From contig NZ_CP072334.1 of NCBI RefSeq assembly GCF_018127805.1, forward strand, positions 2,086,001-2,150,000: a DNA stretch of 64,000 bases. The letters are read 5' to 3'. The notes under the pieces were generated by a model. That model saw only the letters and a list, made by a program, of their open reading frames with translations. It did not search any database and was not told the DNA's origin. Origin of the DNA: Prevotella sp. oral taxon 475 (GTDB lineage Bacteria > Bacteroidota > Bacteroidia > Bacteroidales > Bacteroidaceae). This document shows, piece after piece, positions 26,008 to 34,234 of the stretch (the first letter of the stretch is position 1; each line of letters starts with the position of its first letter). The position numbers were made by a program, and so were the translations under genes.

Positions 26008-27555
26008 ATGCTTGTAAAAACCTACTGCGCTGCGGTGAATGGCCTGGACGTAACCACCGTTACCATCGAAGTGAACCTCGTGAAGGGCATGATGTACCAT
26101 TTCACGGGTCTTGGTGACGAGGCCGTTCGTGAAGGGCGCGACCGCATCTCGTCCGCCATTCAGTATAACAACATGCGCTTTCCACGAGCCGACATCACGG
26201 TGAATATGGCACCGGCCGACCTCCGTAAAGAGGGTAGTAGCTTCGATCTCCCGTTGGCCATAGCCATCTTGGCGGCCGATAGTCAGTTGCCCATCGAGCG
26301 ACTGAACGATTATATGATGGTGGGCGAACTGAGTCTCGATGGTACGTTGCAACCCATCAAAGGTGCATTACCCATCGCTATCCGAGCTCGAGCCGAGAAA
26401 TTCAAGGGACTTTTAGTGCCAAAGGTCAACGAACGCGAGGCAGCCGTGGTGAACCATCTTGATGTTTACGGCATGGAAAACATCGTCGATGTGGTGAATT
26501 TCCTTTCAGACAAGGCTACATTCGAGCCCACCATCATCGACACCCGCAAAGAGTTTTACGAACATCAATACCGCTTCGACCTCGATTTTGCCGACGTCCG
26601 CGGACAGGAAAACGTGAAACGCGCTATGGAAGTGGCTGCGGCCGGGTCGCACAATTTGATCATGGTGGGTCCGCCGGGATCGGGTAAGTCAATGATGGCC
26701 AAGCGTCTGCCTTCTATTCTGCCACCATTGTCGCTGGGCGAGAGTCTCGAAACCACACAGATACACAGCGTTGCGGGTAAATTGGGCAAAGGGATGTCGC
26801 TCATTTCGCAACGCCCGTTCCGCACTCCGCATCATACCATCTCCGAAGTAGCCCTTGTCGGCGGTGGCACAACGCCCCAACCGGGCGAGATTTCCTTAGC
26901 TCACAACGGTGTGCTCTTTGCTGACGAGCTGCCCGAGTTCAACAAAACGACACTCGAAGTGCTGCGTCAGCCGCTTGAAGATCGGCATATCACCATCTCG
27001 CGAGCCAAATACACGATCGAATATCCCTGCTCGTTCATGTTTGTAGCCTCAATGAATCCCTGTCCCTGCGGTTATTACGGCGATCCCACTCACCATTGTG
27101 TGTGCACGCCCGGGCAGATTCAGCGGTACATGAACAAAATTAGCGGTCCGCTGCTCGACCGTATCGACATCCAAATAGAGATCACTCCCGTACCCTTTAA
27201 AGACATCTCAAAGACGGCACAGGGCGAACCGAGCGCCGACATCCGAGAGCGCGTCATCCGTGCACGGCAGATTCAGGAAGAACGATACAAAGATATCAAA
27301 GGCGTTTACAGCAATGCGCAGATGAGCGAACGGATGATTCACCAGTTTGCCGAACCCGATGCCGCGGGCATTACTATGTTGCGCACGGCGATGGAACGCT
27401 TAAGTCTCTCGGCTCGTGCCTACAACCGAATTCTCAAAGTAGCCCGAACCATTGCCGATCTGGCCGCCTCGCCCACCGTTACATCCGACCATCTTGCCGA
27501 GGCCATCAGTTATCGAAACCTCGATCGGGGCGACTGGGCCGAACGTTCGCTCTAA
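26008..27555 (+). CDS. comM: ComM-like Mg-chelatase-family AAA+ ATPase
   Basis: A 515-residue AAA+ protein of the YifB/ComM family; in other bacteria ComM is a helicase that promotes branch migration during natural transformation. The N-terminal Lon-protease-like fold (residues 1-170) is followed by the Mg-chelatase ATPase: Walker A GPPGSGKSMMAKRLP, HHTISEVALVGGG, LFADELPEF (Walker B), ASMNPCPCGYYGD and a zinc-like CVCTPGQ motif, plus a C-terminal domain ending SYRNLD. I start at the ATG at 26008, the family start (MLVKTYCAAVNGLD). It begins 16 bp after the lipoprotein gene stop. Confidence 0.93.
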   Translation: MLVKTYCAAVNGLDVTTVTIEVNLVKGMMYHFTGLGDEAVREGRDRISSAIQYNNMRFPRADITVNMAPADLRKEGSSFDLPLAIAILAADSQLPIERLNDYMMVGELSLDGTLQPIKGALPIAIRARAEKFKGLLVPKVNEREAAVVNHLDVYGMENIVDVVNFLSDKATFEPTIIDTRKEFYEHQYRFDLDFADVRGQENVKRAMEVAAAGSHNLIMVGPPGSGKSMMAKRLPSILPPLSLGESLETTQIHSVAGKLGKGMSLISQRPFRTPHHTISEVALVGGGTTPQPGEISLAHNGVLFADELPEFNKTTLEVLRQPLEDRHITISRAKYTIEYPCSFMFVASMNPCPCGYYGDPTHHCVCTPGQIQRYMNKISGPLLDRIDIQIEITPVPFKDISKTAQGEPSADIRERVIRARQIQEERYKDIKGVYSNAQMSERMIHQFAEPDAAGITMLRTAMERLSLSARAYNRILKVARTIADLAASPTVTSDHLAEAISYRNLDRGDWAERSL

Positions 27556-27580
27556 TTCTCCTGCTCAAAACCAAGCAACA

Positions 27581-27630
27581 AAAAAGAAGACTGCCGTCTT
27601 GCTATAAGCAGACGGCAGTCATCTTTATGT
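27581..27630. terminator. Bidirectional terminator between comM and the small gene
   Basis: GACTGCCGTCTTGC and GCAGACGGCAGTC form a near-perfect stem with one bulge. It is flanked by AAAAAAGAA on the left (a T-run for leftward transcripts) and ATCTTTAT on the right. Confidence 0.8.
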
Positions 27631-27707
27631 TTCATAAGGCTCTACAACTAAGAGAAGAACTGTGTTCCGTCTCCGTGTTCAGAACCTGATGCGAATTCTT
27701 TTCTTCT

Positions 27708-27812
27708 TTAAACCGGAACGTTGACACGTCCGTAGTTATACATCTTCAGTACGTTCACGCAATATTTATTAAACTTATTGCTCGTAACAATTTTCTTAAC
27801 CATCTTTCTCAT
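27708..27812 (-). CDS. Small cationic protein, 34 residues, unrecognised
   Basis: A short frame starting MRKMVKKIVTSNKFNKYC and ending GRVNVPV. Support for a real gene: a Bacteroidetes -7 box (TAACTTTG, 27895-27902) upstream on the same strand, a leader with a GGAGTG/CACTCC hairpin, a purine-rich ribosome-site region (AGAAAGGAAAGAAAC) directly before the ATG, and a terminator beyond its stop. It is rich in Lys, Val, Asn and Tyr, with one Cys, and has no clear signal peptide; it could form one amphipathic helix. I do not recognise the family. Four TTGA-N6-TCAA palindromes lie 60-140 bp upstream of its promoter, which hints at control by a CRP/FNR-type regulator. Confidence 0.65.
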   Translation of the reverse strand: MRKMVKKIVTSNKFNKYCVNVLKMYNYGRVNVPV

Positions 27813-27855
27813 TGTTTCTTTCCTTTCTATTTTTATATGTTATCCTTTGACGGGT

Positions 27856-27902
27856 GGAGTGCATCTTCACACTCCGAAATCCTTGAAAACGATGCAAAGT
27901 TA
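27856..27902 (-). promoter_or_regulatory. Promoter and leader hairpin of the small gene
   Basis: The -7 box TAACTTTG (27902-27895) would start transcription near 27889. The leader hairpin GGAGTG-N8-CACTCC occupies 27856-27875. Confidence 0.65.
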
Positions 27903-27963
27903 GTGCGCACTGTTCACCCTCGCAATACTTCGGGGGCAGAAAGGTACATTTTCGGGCTTCTTT

Positions 27964-28042
27964 TTGACGCACGTCAACCTACTTGATTCACATCAATGGC
28001 GTGGCTTGACCTGTATCAATCAAAGGAATTGACTCATATCAA
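27964..28042 (-). promoter_or_regulatory. Four TTGA-N6-TCAA palindromes (FNR/CRP-like boxes)
   Basis: Sites at 27964-27977, 27983-27996, 28006-28019 and 28029-28042 all match TTGA-N6-TCAA; offsets are 19, 23 and 23 bp. The second, TTGATTCACATCAA, is a perfect FNR consensus half-site pair. They lie upstream of the small-gene promoter and after the fetB stop. Confidence 0.75.
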
Positions 28043-28083
28043 TCCTCGCATTAGATTCGTCTCCGCAGTAAAGACAAACCTTG

Positions 28084-28866
28084 TCAGCCGCGTTGCATCA
28101 CCTCGCGCAGTCGGCCGTATTCGTCAAACGAAGCGCGATGGGCCAAATAGAGCGTGACAATGAGCGAGAGCATCGGCGCACAGAACGTAATAAAAACGAT
28201 GAGCATCTGATAGCGTACGGCAACATCAGGCGTAGCTCCACCGAGAATCTGACCGATCATCGTTCCCGGAAAACTCACCAATCCCATCACCGCCATATTG
28301 GCCACGCACGGAAGAAAGGCTTTCTCGATAGCCCGACGAATAAAGGGCGTAAGTGCCTCAAGCCGTGTTGCCCCGTTACCCAACAGATAATAGTAGAGCT
28401 GATGTTCACGTTGCAGCCCTTGATAGAAAGTGGTGAGCGAGAGAACATTGCCTCCAAGCATATTACCGAGCAAGATACCCATCAACGGAATGAAATAACG
28501 CGCATCAAACGGATTGTGCAAACCCAACACACCTACCAATGCATACAATCCCACGACGAGTGCCCCCGTCGCCAGTCCCACAGCCACGGGCATCAGCATC
28601 AGGCGAGCCCGTAGTCGAGTTCTACTTACTGCCGTACTGGCTGCAACCATCACCATCACACAGAACCACAGAAAATTTACCCAACCGTTGTTCAGCGAGA
28701 AGAGAAACTCCAGATAAACTCCGATGAGCGACATCTGCACCACCATTCGCAACGTAGAAATGAGTGTGGAGCGGATGAGCGAAACGCGGAATATGCGGAA
28801 GAAATAAATCGGAACAAGTACCAGTAAGAGTGCCAGCAAAAGTCGGAAAATAGAGATGGTTATCAT
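28084..28866 (-). CDS. fetB: FetB-like ABC transporter permease (UPF0014)
   Basis: A 260-residue integral membrane protein of the FetB/YbbM (UPF0014) family, with about seven hydrophobic segments. Family landmarks include LIRSTLISTLRMVVQMSLIG near the N-terminus, PLMGILLGNMLGG, LGNGATRLEAL and LVSFPGTMIGQILGG. In E. coli FetAB exports iron and gives peroxide resistance; the substrate here is inferred from that homology. Its start overlaps the stop of the ATPase gene by 4 bp, so the pair is coupled. Confidence 0.9.
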   Translation of the reverse strand: MITISIFRLLLALLLVLVPIYFFRIFRVSLIRSTLISTLRMVVQMSLIGVYLEFLFSLNNGWVNFLWFCVMVMVAASTAVSRTRLRARLMLMPVAVGLATGALVVGLYALVGVLGLHNPFDARYFIPLMGILLGNMLGGNVLSLTTFYQGLQREHQLYYYLLGNGATRLEALTPFIRRAIEKAFLPCVANMAVMGLVSFPGTMIGQILGGATPDVAVRYQMLIVFITFCAPMLSLIVTLYLAHRASFDEYGRLREVMQRG

Positions 28867-29495
28867 TGTCGGTCAAGGTTTAAGATTCTGTCGCACTGCC
28901 CTGCAAAGGCTCTATCATGACTCACAGCTACTACTGTTGCCCCTCTTCGGGCTACGCCCTGCAAATATCCAGCAACCAGAAGCGATGTCTCCTGGTCGAG
29001 TGCCGAAGTGGGCTCGTCTACAAGCAGCAATTGCTTTTCGAGCATCGCCGCCGAGGCCAAAAGGATTCTCTGTCGTTCGCCGCCACTCAACTCTCGCAGT
29101 CCTTTGGTATAAAGTGTTTCCGGGATCCGTAGCTTCTCCCATTCGGTCATGAGCGCAGTTTTCGAGAATTTATGTTCGCGATTAGCGCGAAGCTGGTAAG
29201 GCAAGCCCACCAGTTCCTCTACCGTGTCGCAAGGCAAACCCGCTTCTTGTGGCACATAGGCCATCATGCTGCGCAGAAACTCGGCCGAGGATACTGTCAT
29301 TTCCGTTCCGCCCCAACTGATATGCCCCTCGTCCAATGGTTGAAAACCCAATATACAGCGCAGCAATGAAGTTTTTCCACAGCCCGTCTCGCCCATGATG
29401 CAAAGCATTTCTGCACTGCCCACCATCTGCGTGAGACGATAGAAAAGTGTCTTTCCGTCTATGGCGAGTGTCGCATTCTTTAGTTCGAGTATCAT
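28863..29495 (-). CDS. fetA: FetA-like ABC transporter ATP-binding protein
   Basis: A 210-residue ABC ATPase: Walker A GETGCGKTS, Q-loop YVPQEAG, signature LSGGERQR, Walker B LLLVDEPTSALD and H-loop VAVSHDRAF. It is shorter than most ABC ATPases, as is FetA/YbbL. It pairs with the UPF0014 permease just downstream (4-bp overlap) to make a putative iron exporter. A -7 box (TATTTTTG, 29531-29524 on the minus strand) lies about 30 bp upstream of the ATG. Confidence 0.9.
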   Translation of the reverse strand: MILELKNATLAIDGKTLFYRLTQMVGSAEMLCIMGETGCGKTSLLRCILGFQPLDEGHISWGGTEMTVSSAEFLRSMMAYVPQEAGLPCDTVEELVGLPYQLRANREHKFSKTALMTEWEKLRIPETLYTKGLRELSGGERQRILLASAAMLEKQLLLVDEPTSALDQETSLLVAGYLQGVARRGATVVAVSHDRAFAGQCDRILNLDRQ

Positions 29496-29523
29496 ACGTT
29501 TTCTCTTTCCTTATTTTTTCTTG

Positions 29524-29567
29524 CAAAAATACAAAATATCCGCAACACCCTTTGCAGATGTTGCGGA
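29524..29567 (-). terminator. Terminator of the MFS gene overlapping the fetA promoter
   Basis: On the minus strand a TCCGCAACA/TGTTGCGGA stem (29567-29539) is followed by ATATTTTGTATTTTTGC. The same tail contains the fetA -7 box, so stop and restart of transcription are packed together. Confidence 0.7.
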
Positions 29568-29617
29568 CATTCGTCTTCATCGGTCTTTGTGCCAAAGCGT
29601 GTTTCGTGCTTCAGTGG

Positions 29618-30826
29618 TTAGCGCAATTGATGCCCCTTAAAGGCAAAGAAGGCGATGTAGAGGAAGCAAGGAAGACAAATCCAGTAGGCGTTTTGCGACC
29701 CGAAATGGTCTTTGAGGAGACCGAAAAGAACGGTTACGACTGCTCCACCAATCAATCCCATCGTAAGAACTGACGAACCCGACTTCGTAAATTTCCCCAA
29801 GTCCTGCATCGACAGCGGCCAGAAGGCAGGCCACATCAACGAACAACCCAAGGCGATAATACCGATGCTGAATACACTCGACGCGCCAGGCAGCAGCACC
29901 ACCAAAAGCGTTCCGGCCAAGGCGATGAGCGTGCAGACCTGAAGAGCTCGAGTCTGCGACAGGTATCGGGGGATGAGAGCCACACCCGATAGATAGCCTA
30001 TGCTGATGCACAGGGGCGTAATCCAGGAATAGTTCTCTGCGTTTTCAAGTCCGAGACTCTTGGCATAGTCTATCAGCGTGGCCAAGGCAATCGTCTCGGC
30101 ACCCACGTAGAAGAAGATGGCCAGGGCTCCCAACACGAGATGCGGAAACTGGAAAACAGAACTCTTGCTGTTGGCGTAGGCCGACACCTCCGCATCTTCG
30201 GTGTTCGCAGAGGCCTCGCTCTCGTCTTCGCCTGCCGCTTTTACCTCGGGCAGCGGAGCCATCAACGACAACACCCCTAACCCGATGAACACGGCAATGA
30301 TAATAAAGAAAGGTCGGTCGAGTTGACTCACCATCAAGTGTTCCCCTGCCACCCAGGTGATAAACAGCGGCGAGATAGGCCATGCCAGTTTGTTGGCAAT
30401 GCCCATGATGCTGATGCGCTTGGCCGCGCTCTCTATCGGACCGAGAATGGTAATATAGGGGTTGATGGCCGTTTGTAGAAAGGCATTGGCCGTTCCGCAA
30501 CAAAAAGAGGCAATCAGGAAAAGAAGAAAGCTCTCCTCTCGAGCCGAAATAATAAATACGCCGAACGAGAGGGCAAACATCAAAAAGGCCACTGCCATCG
30601 TGCGTTTATAGCCAATGGCTTTCACCAACTGCCCGGCAGGATAACCAAAGATGAGGAAGGGGATAAACGTTGCCCCAATCAGCAGGTAAGCTCCGGCCGA
30701 TGGCACGTTGAGCGATTCCTTCAAAACAGGCACCAACAGGGAGTTGATCCCCAAGGCAAAACCACAAGAGAAGAACATCAAACCTAAGAAGGCAATAGGT
30801 ACAAGATAGTTTTTGTTTTCAGACAT
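29618..30826 (-). CDS. Sugar permease, FHS family of the major facilitator superfamily
   Basis: A 402-residue inner-membrane transporter with 12 predicted helices. It fits the FucP/GluP (fucose:H+ symporter) family: GFALGINSLLVPVLKE in helix 1, FGYPAGQLVKAIGYKR between helices 2 and 3, and NAFLQTAINPYITILGP in helix 4. It probably takes up a hexose such as glucose, galactose or fucose. A charged, acidic central loop (AAGEDESEASANTEDAE) divides the halves. No sugar-kinase gene adjoins it, so the substrate stays open. Confidence 0.88.
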   Translation of the reverse strand: MSENKNYLVPIAFLGLMFFSCGFALGINSLLVPVLKESLNVPSAGAYLLIGATFIPFLIFGYPAGQLVKAIGYKRTMAVAFLMFALSFGVFIISAREESFLLFLIASFCCGTANAFLQTAINPYITILGPIESAAKRISIMGIANKLAWPISPLFITWVAGEHLMVSQLDRPFFIIIAVFIGLGVLSLMAPLPEVKAAGEDESEASANTEDAEVSAYANSKSSVFQFPHLVLGALAIFFYVGAETIALATLIDYAKSLGLENAENYSWITPLCISIGYLSGVALIPRYLSQTRALQVCTLIALAGTLLVVLLPGASSVFSIGIIALGCSLMWPAFWPLSMQDLGKFTKSGSSVLTMGLIGGAVVTVLFGLLKDHFGSQNAYWICLPCFLYIAFFAFKGHQLR

Positions 30827-30856
30827 AATTGTTATTGTTTTTATGGATAATCAATC

Positions 30857-31273
30857 TTATGATCGTTCATCGAGTTGCTTGATGAAAGCATCGATACCAA
30901 TGATATCTACCCGCGGGAAGTCCACTTCCTTCAGAGCTTCGAAGTGCTTGTCTTCCGTCACGATAAAGCGTGCATTCGCAGCAATGGCACAGTCTACGAA
31001 TTTATTGTCATCGGGGTCGGCAGCAATTAGGCCGAACTTGAAACAAGGCGTATAATGGAGCGTATGATCGCAGACATCAATTATCTTCATCACATAGTCC
31101 ACAATTTCCGACCCCCAAAACCGACCGATAATCTCCGCATACTCCATCAGTATTTCATTAGAAACACATAGTTGATACGTTCCTTTCAGAAAAGATTGCC
31201 ACACCTGATGGTAAGGGCTCTTTTCTGGCAAACACAGTATCAGGCAGTTCGTGTCAAGAACAATCCGTTCCAT
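30857..31273 (-). CDS. PIN-domain protein, putative toxin RNase
   Basis: A 138-residue PIN domain. Acidic residues of the nuclease site are present: Asp in IVLDTNCLI, Glu in NEILMEYAEII, and the DPDDNKFVDCAIA motif with two Asp, followed by ARFIVTEDKHF. Its ATG overlaps the end of the upstream small gene by one base, the usual layout of a toxin-antitoxin operon with the antitoxin first. It belongs to the COG1569-type group (putative toxin-antitoxin PIN domain). Target RNA is unknown. Confidence 0.85.
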   Translation of the reverse strand: MERIVLDTNCLILCLPEKSPYHQVWQSFLKGTYQLCVSNEILMEYAEIIGRFWGSEIVDYVMKIIDVCDHTLHYTPCFKFGLIAADPDDNKFVDCAIAANARFIVTEDKHFEALKEVDFPRVDIIGIDAFIKQLDERS

Positions 31274-31500
31274 TAATTGCCGGTATGAATTCTGAGATGC
31301 TCACGTTTGATTTCTTCCAGCCTCTCAAGAGTTATCACTCCTCCATCCCAAAGCGCATTGAGCCTTTCGTTTAGTTTCTTTTGGTAGAATTCCATCAAAA
31401 CACCCTTTAGCTCGTTGAGACTTTCTTCCGAATCATTCTGAGCGAACAACTTCAGCAGATACAATTGTGTAGGGTTGAGTCCCGCTTGTTTCTTGATCAT
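31273..31500 (-). CDS. Probable antitoxin partner of the PIN protein
   Basis: A 75-residue, mostly helical, charged protein (MIKKQAGLNPTQLYLLKLFA start). I choose the ATG at 31500: a promoter -7 box (TATCTTTG, 31529-31522 on the minus strand) lies between it and an upstream in-frame GTG, which therefore cannot be transcribed. The sequence has no clear DNA-binding fold, but genes of this size and composition precede PIN toxins in Bacteroidetes. The antitoxin role is inferred from position. Confidence 0.7.
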   Translation of the reverse strand: MIKKQAGLNPTQLYLLKLFAQNDSEESLNELKGVLMEFYQKKLNERLNALWDGGVITLERLEEIKREHLRIHTGN

Positions 31501-31521
31501 CTTCTTATTTGCATTTATGGG

Positions 31522-31529
31522 CAAAGATA
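31522..31529 (-). promoter_or_regulatory. Promoter -7 box of the PIN operon
   Basis: TATCTTTG on the minus strand, 21 bp before the ATG at 31500. It fixes the start of the antitoxin gene. Confidence 0.7.
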
Positions 31530-31611
31530 GCACATTTCTGCCTACTCGCCAAACCCTAAGAACTCATAGCAACTTTTTTATGTTGTGTCGGCAGCACGAA
31601 GCGTTTAGTCG

Positions 31612-31661
31612 TCAATAAGAAAAAGGAGCCACATCGCGTCCTTTCGGCGTAGATGTGGCTC
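31612..31661 (-). terminator. Terminator of the HU gene
   Basis: GAGCCACATC and its complement (31626-31661) form a 10-bp stem; on the minus strand CCTTTTTCTT follows. Confidence 0.85.
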
Positions 31662-31685
31662 TCTTTGTTTTGCATCGGCAAGTGG

Positions 31686-32135
31686 CTATTCCTTCTTCTT
31701 TTTCTTGCTGGGCTTTTTCTTCATCAGTTCGGCAGTCTTGGTAAACTGCACCTTGTTCACCAGCACATTGCGGCGTATGTTGTGCGAACTGTCTTTTTCG
31801 GTCTCGGCCTGAAACAGCACGCGCACCGCCTTAATGTTTTTGTCCACCGAAAAATCTTTTTCCGTCAAAGCGGGCAATGATCTGATGCCCACTTTAAAGG
31901 CTCCCAGCCCCTCGATTTTTACACGGTAGCCCTCCATCAGCAGAGTTCCCAGCACCTCCGAAAACTCGGTGAGCACAGCCAGCACATCGCTGCGTTTCAT
32001 ACTCGAGTTGCGTTCAATCACTTCGGCAATGTCGCGAAGATTTTTCGTACCGATGGGTTTTACATGCGCGTAAAAAGACCCTTTGTTTTTACTGCTCTCA
32101 CGATTGTCTTGATAGAGCTTAATGATAACACTCAT
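31686..32135 (-). CDS. HU-family DNA-binding protein with Lys-rich tail
   Basis: A 149-residue histone-like protein of the Bacteroidetes HU/IHF-variant family. The domain spans residues 1-120, with LRDIAEVIERNSSMKRSDVLAVLTEF helices and GYRVKIEGLGAFKVGIRS strands. The tail ends KKKPSKKKKKE, a strong polybasic DNA-contact region absent from standard HU. It probably bends or compacts DNA. It has its own promoter (-7 box at 32333-32340) and a leader of about 190 nt, which is long and could be regulatory. Confidence 0.88.
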   Translation of the reverse strand: MSVIIKLYQDNRESSKNKGSFYAHVKPIGTKNLRDIAEVIERNSSMKRSDVLAVLTEFSEVLGTLLMEGYRVKIEGLGAFKVGIRSLPALTEKDFSVDKNIKAVRVLFQAETEKDSSHNIRRNVLVNKVQFTKTAELMKKKPSKKKKKE

Positions 32136-32710
32136 AACTTTAAATTTTTAATGAAACATAAATAAAAGATTAACACAATGATGCTCTGCCGTCGTCTGCC
32201 TGTCGGGACTTGCGCCCCTTTAGGTGGAATTGTGCCGGGCATCGTTTTCATTCGTTTTTGTTCTCTGCCTCCCTCTCCGCCAGTCTCGCTTCGTTCTGCA
32301 ATTTGCGTTTAGGTTTGCATTTCTAACAAGTGCAAAGGTAGCACATCCCAGCAGCCATGTCAAGCTTTGATGGGATAGACTTAGGGATAGTTTTTGTATA
32401 GAGCTGATGCAGAGTAGGTTGGAAAGATAAAAGGGAGCATCTCCTACAAACGATGCGCTGCTTGCACCCTCTCCACACAGATACAATTCTCGTTGTAGAC
32501 ACCACACCTCCTTGTCCCGCTCATCCTCTTCCTTTCATCGGGAGATGCCCTCCTGGCACACGGGAGATGATCTCCCGATACGCAAGAGGTGGCCTCCTGC
32601 ACATCGGGAAGCCACCTCTGTTTTCGTAAATGATAACTACGCACAGTCCTATCGCATAACGATTGATTTGTTGACAACTTATTCAGAACAGATGCCAAAC
32701 ACCCCTCACG
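32136..32710 (-). promoter_or_regulatory. Long leader of the HU gene and gene-free region
   Basis: The minus-strand -7 box TACCTTTG at 32340-32333 gives a leader of about 190 nt. From 32340 to 32710 I see no supported gene; the stretch has CTCC-rich and GGGAGA-rich imperfect inverted repeats near 32530-32620. Confidence 0.5.
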
Positions 32711-32824
32711 CCAACAACCGCGTAGCGGTTGGTCTGTTGGTAGAGCAGGGTTGGCGAGTGAAACGAGCCTACCCTGTTTACGACGTGAAAAGAGAAAGCA
32801 AGGCCGTAGGTCTTAGTCTGTTTA
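32711..32824 (+). repeat. Dispersed structured repeat, copy B
   Basis: A 114-bp element that aligns without gaps to the reverse complement of the copy near 37043-37157, with about 21 differences by hand count. Conserved parts: GGTCTGTTG, TAGAGCAGGGTTGGC, GCCTACCCTGTTTA and AAGGCC-TAGGTCTT. The first stem is AACCG-CGTAG-CGGTT here and AACCC-TGTAG-GGGTT in the other copy, a compensatory pair change. Confidence 0.75.
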
Positions 32825-32890
32825 AATCCCTTAAGTGAGGCGGGTCGGGGAGATGTTTTGCCCTCTTGAGTTAGAGGGATTTTCGATAAA

Positions 32891-32970
32891 AACAGACCAA
32901 CCCCTACAGGGTTGTTATTGGTGAGTACCTCTTAGATAGGGTAGACTCGCTTCGCTCGTCAACCCTACCC
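32891..32970 (-). repeat. Dispersed structured repeat, copy C (rearranged)
   Basis: Two modules of the same repeat in reverse orientation: 32891-32916 (AACAGACCAACCCC, then TACAGGGTTGTT; identical to the copy near 37130) and a GGGTAG/CAACCCT hairpin at 32938-32967. Module order differs from the other copies. The IS3 element begins directly after it. Confidence 0.65.
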
Positions 32971-33023
32971 TGTAGTGTACTGAATAAGTTGACACCTTTT
33001 CAACCAGAAAGGATTAAATTTTT

Positions 33024-33392
33024 ATGTCTCAGTACACTGCATCAGAGAAAATTCTGTTATTACATCAGTATGTAAGAAGTGGTTTAACCTTGCATGAGTT
33101 CTCTTCTCGTCATGGTATCCCTTTAAGCACTTTCCATCGTATTTATACCGAATATGGCTCACCCGACGTCTCGTCAGTAGCATATCTTATGAAAAAAGAA
33201 GATATCCCCGTTCAGCTCGAAGAACTCCAAGCGCAGCTATTACGCGAGCGCAAGGCTCATGCAAAAGAAATCAAACGTCTTGAGAAAGAATTGGCCGTTG
33301 AAAAACTTTATGGTTTGGCCAACAAGACGATGATCGACCTTGCCGAGAAGAAATACAACATCCGTATACGAAAAAACTCCGCTGCCAAGTAA
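33024..33392 (+). CDS. IS3-family transposase OrfA
   Basis: A 122-residue protein with an N-terminal helix-turn-helix (GLTLHEFSSRHGIPLSTFHRI) and a leucine-rich coiled coil (residues 65-100). It binds the IS ends. Near its end, in frame, is the heptamer A-AAA-AAC (33371-33377), the classical -1 slippery sequence. A -1 slip there reads through CTC CGC TGC without a stop directly into the OrfB frame, so an OrfAB fusion transposase is expected. Confidence 0.9.
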   Translation: MSQYTASEKILLLHQYVRSGLTLHEFSSRHGIPLSTFHRIYTEYGSPDVSSVAYLMKKEDIPVQLEELQAQLLRERKAHAKEIKRLEKELAVEKLYGLANKTMIDLAEKKYNIRIRKNSAAK

Positions 33393-33400
33393 TCAAGACC

Positions 33401-34234
33401 TTGTCGCAGGGAGAAGAAAGACAGGCTCTGGTAAGTCATCCTGTCAGTTTACTCTGCGGTTATCTTGGCATAAGTAGACAAGGGTATTACCGTCATGTGG
33501 ATCGTTCTTTGGAGTTAGATGTCCTGCGTAGCAGCATCGTGTTCTATGCGCAGGAGCTCCGCACCTCTTTACCCAAGGCCGGCATACGCATCCTTTACGA
33601 GCTATGCCGTCGCAAGTATGCAGATAAGTTTACCATCGGTCGCGACCAATGTTATGAGCTTTTCCGCTCCAACGGACTATGCCTTCGCCGTCGCAAACGC
33701 CCAAGGACGACCAACTCCAATCACCACTACCACATTTATGAAGACCTTCTCAACACAACGCCCAAGCTACATCCGACTCGTTTCGGCGAGCTCTGCGTTA
33801 CGGATATCACCTACGTAGCAACCTCTTCAGGCTGGGCTTATCTCTCCTTAGTAACCGATGCTGCTTCACGCCTGATCGTGGGCTGGTGTCTGCATCCAAC
33901 CCTTGAGAGACAAAGTCCGATGAACGCCCTCTCTATGGGCATCGACTTCTACAGAAAGTATAATGTCGAACTCTCGCAGCTCATACACCATTCTGACCGC
34001 GGCGTGCAATACTGCGGCAACGCGTATGTCAACAAACTCAAATCTCTTGGTATACAAATCAGTATGACACAAACCGGAGATCCATTGCACAACGCTCTGC
34101 CCGAGAGAATAAACAATACGCTCAAGAACGGCTGGCTCTTTAGTACAGAAGATAAAAGTCTGCAACAGGTCAGGCGCCTTACAAAGAAGGCCATCGACCT
34201 ATACAACACGTTTAGACCGCATCAGAGTCTATAG
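33401..34234 (+). CDS. IS3-family transposase OrfB (DDE integrase core), early stop
   Basis: A 277-codon frame in the -1 phase relative to OrfA. It has an HTH_21-like region, then the rve integrase core: first Asp in CVTDITYV, second in HHSDRGVQY, Glu in ALPERINNTLKNGW. All three catalytic residues are intact. After FRPHQSL comes TAG, while the same frame continues with MRTPMEEVERLTA, the usual C-terminus of the family. The stop therefore removes about the last 14 residues. It may be inactive or only mildly impaired. It is probably expressed by frameshift from OrfA. Confidence 0.85.
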   Translation: MSQGEERQALVSHPVSLLCGYLGISRQGYYRHVDRSLELDVLRSSIVFYAQELRTSLPKAGIRILYELCRRKYADKFTIGRDQCYELFRSNGLCLRRRKRPRTTNSNHHYHIYEDLLNTTPKLHPTRFGELCVTDITYVATSSGWAYLSLVTDAASRLIVGWCLHPTLERQSPMNALSMGIDFYRKYNVELSQLIHHSDRGVQYCGNAYVNKLKSLGIQISMTQTGDPLHNALPERINNTLKNGWLFSTEDKSLQQVRRLTKKAIDLYNTFRPHQSL

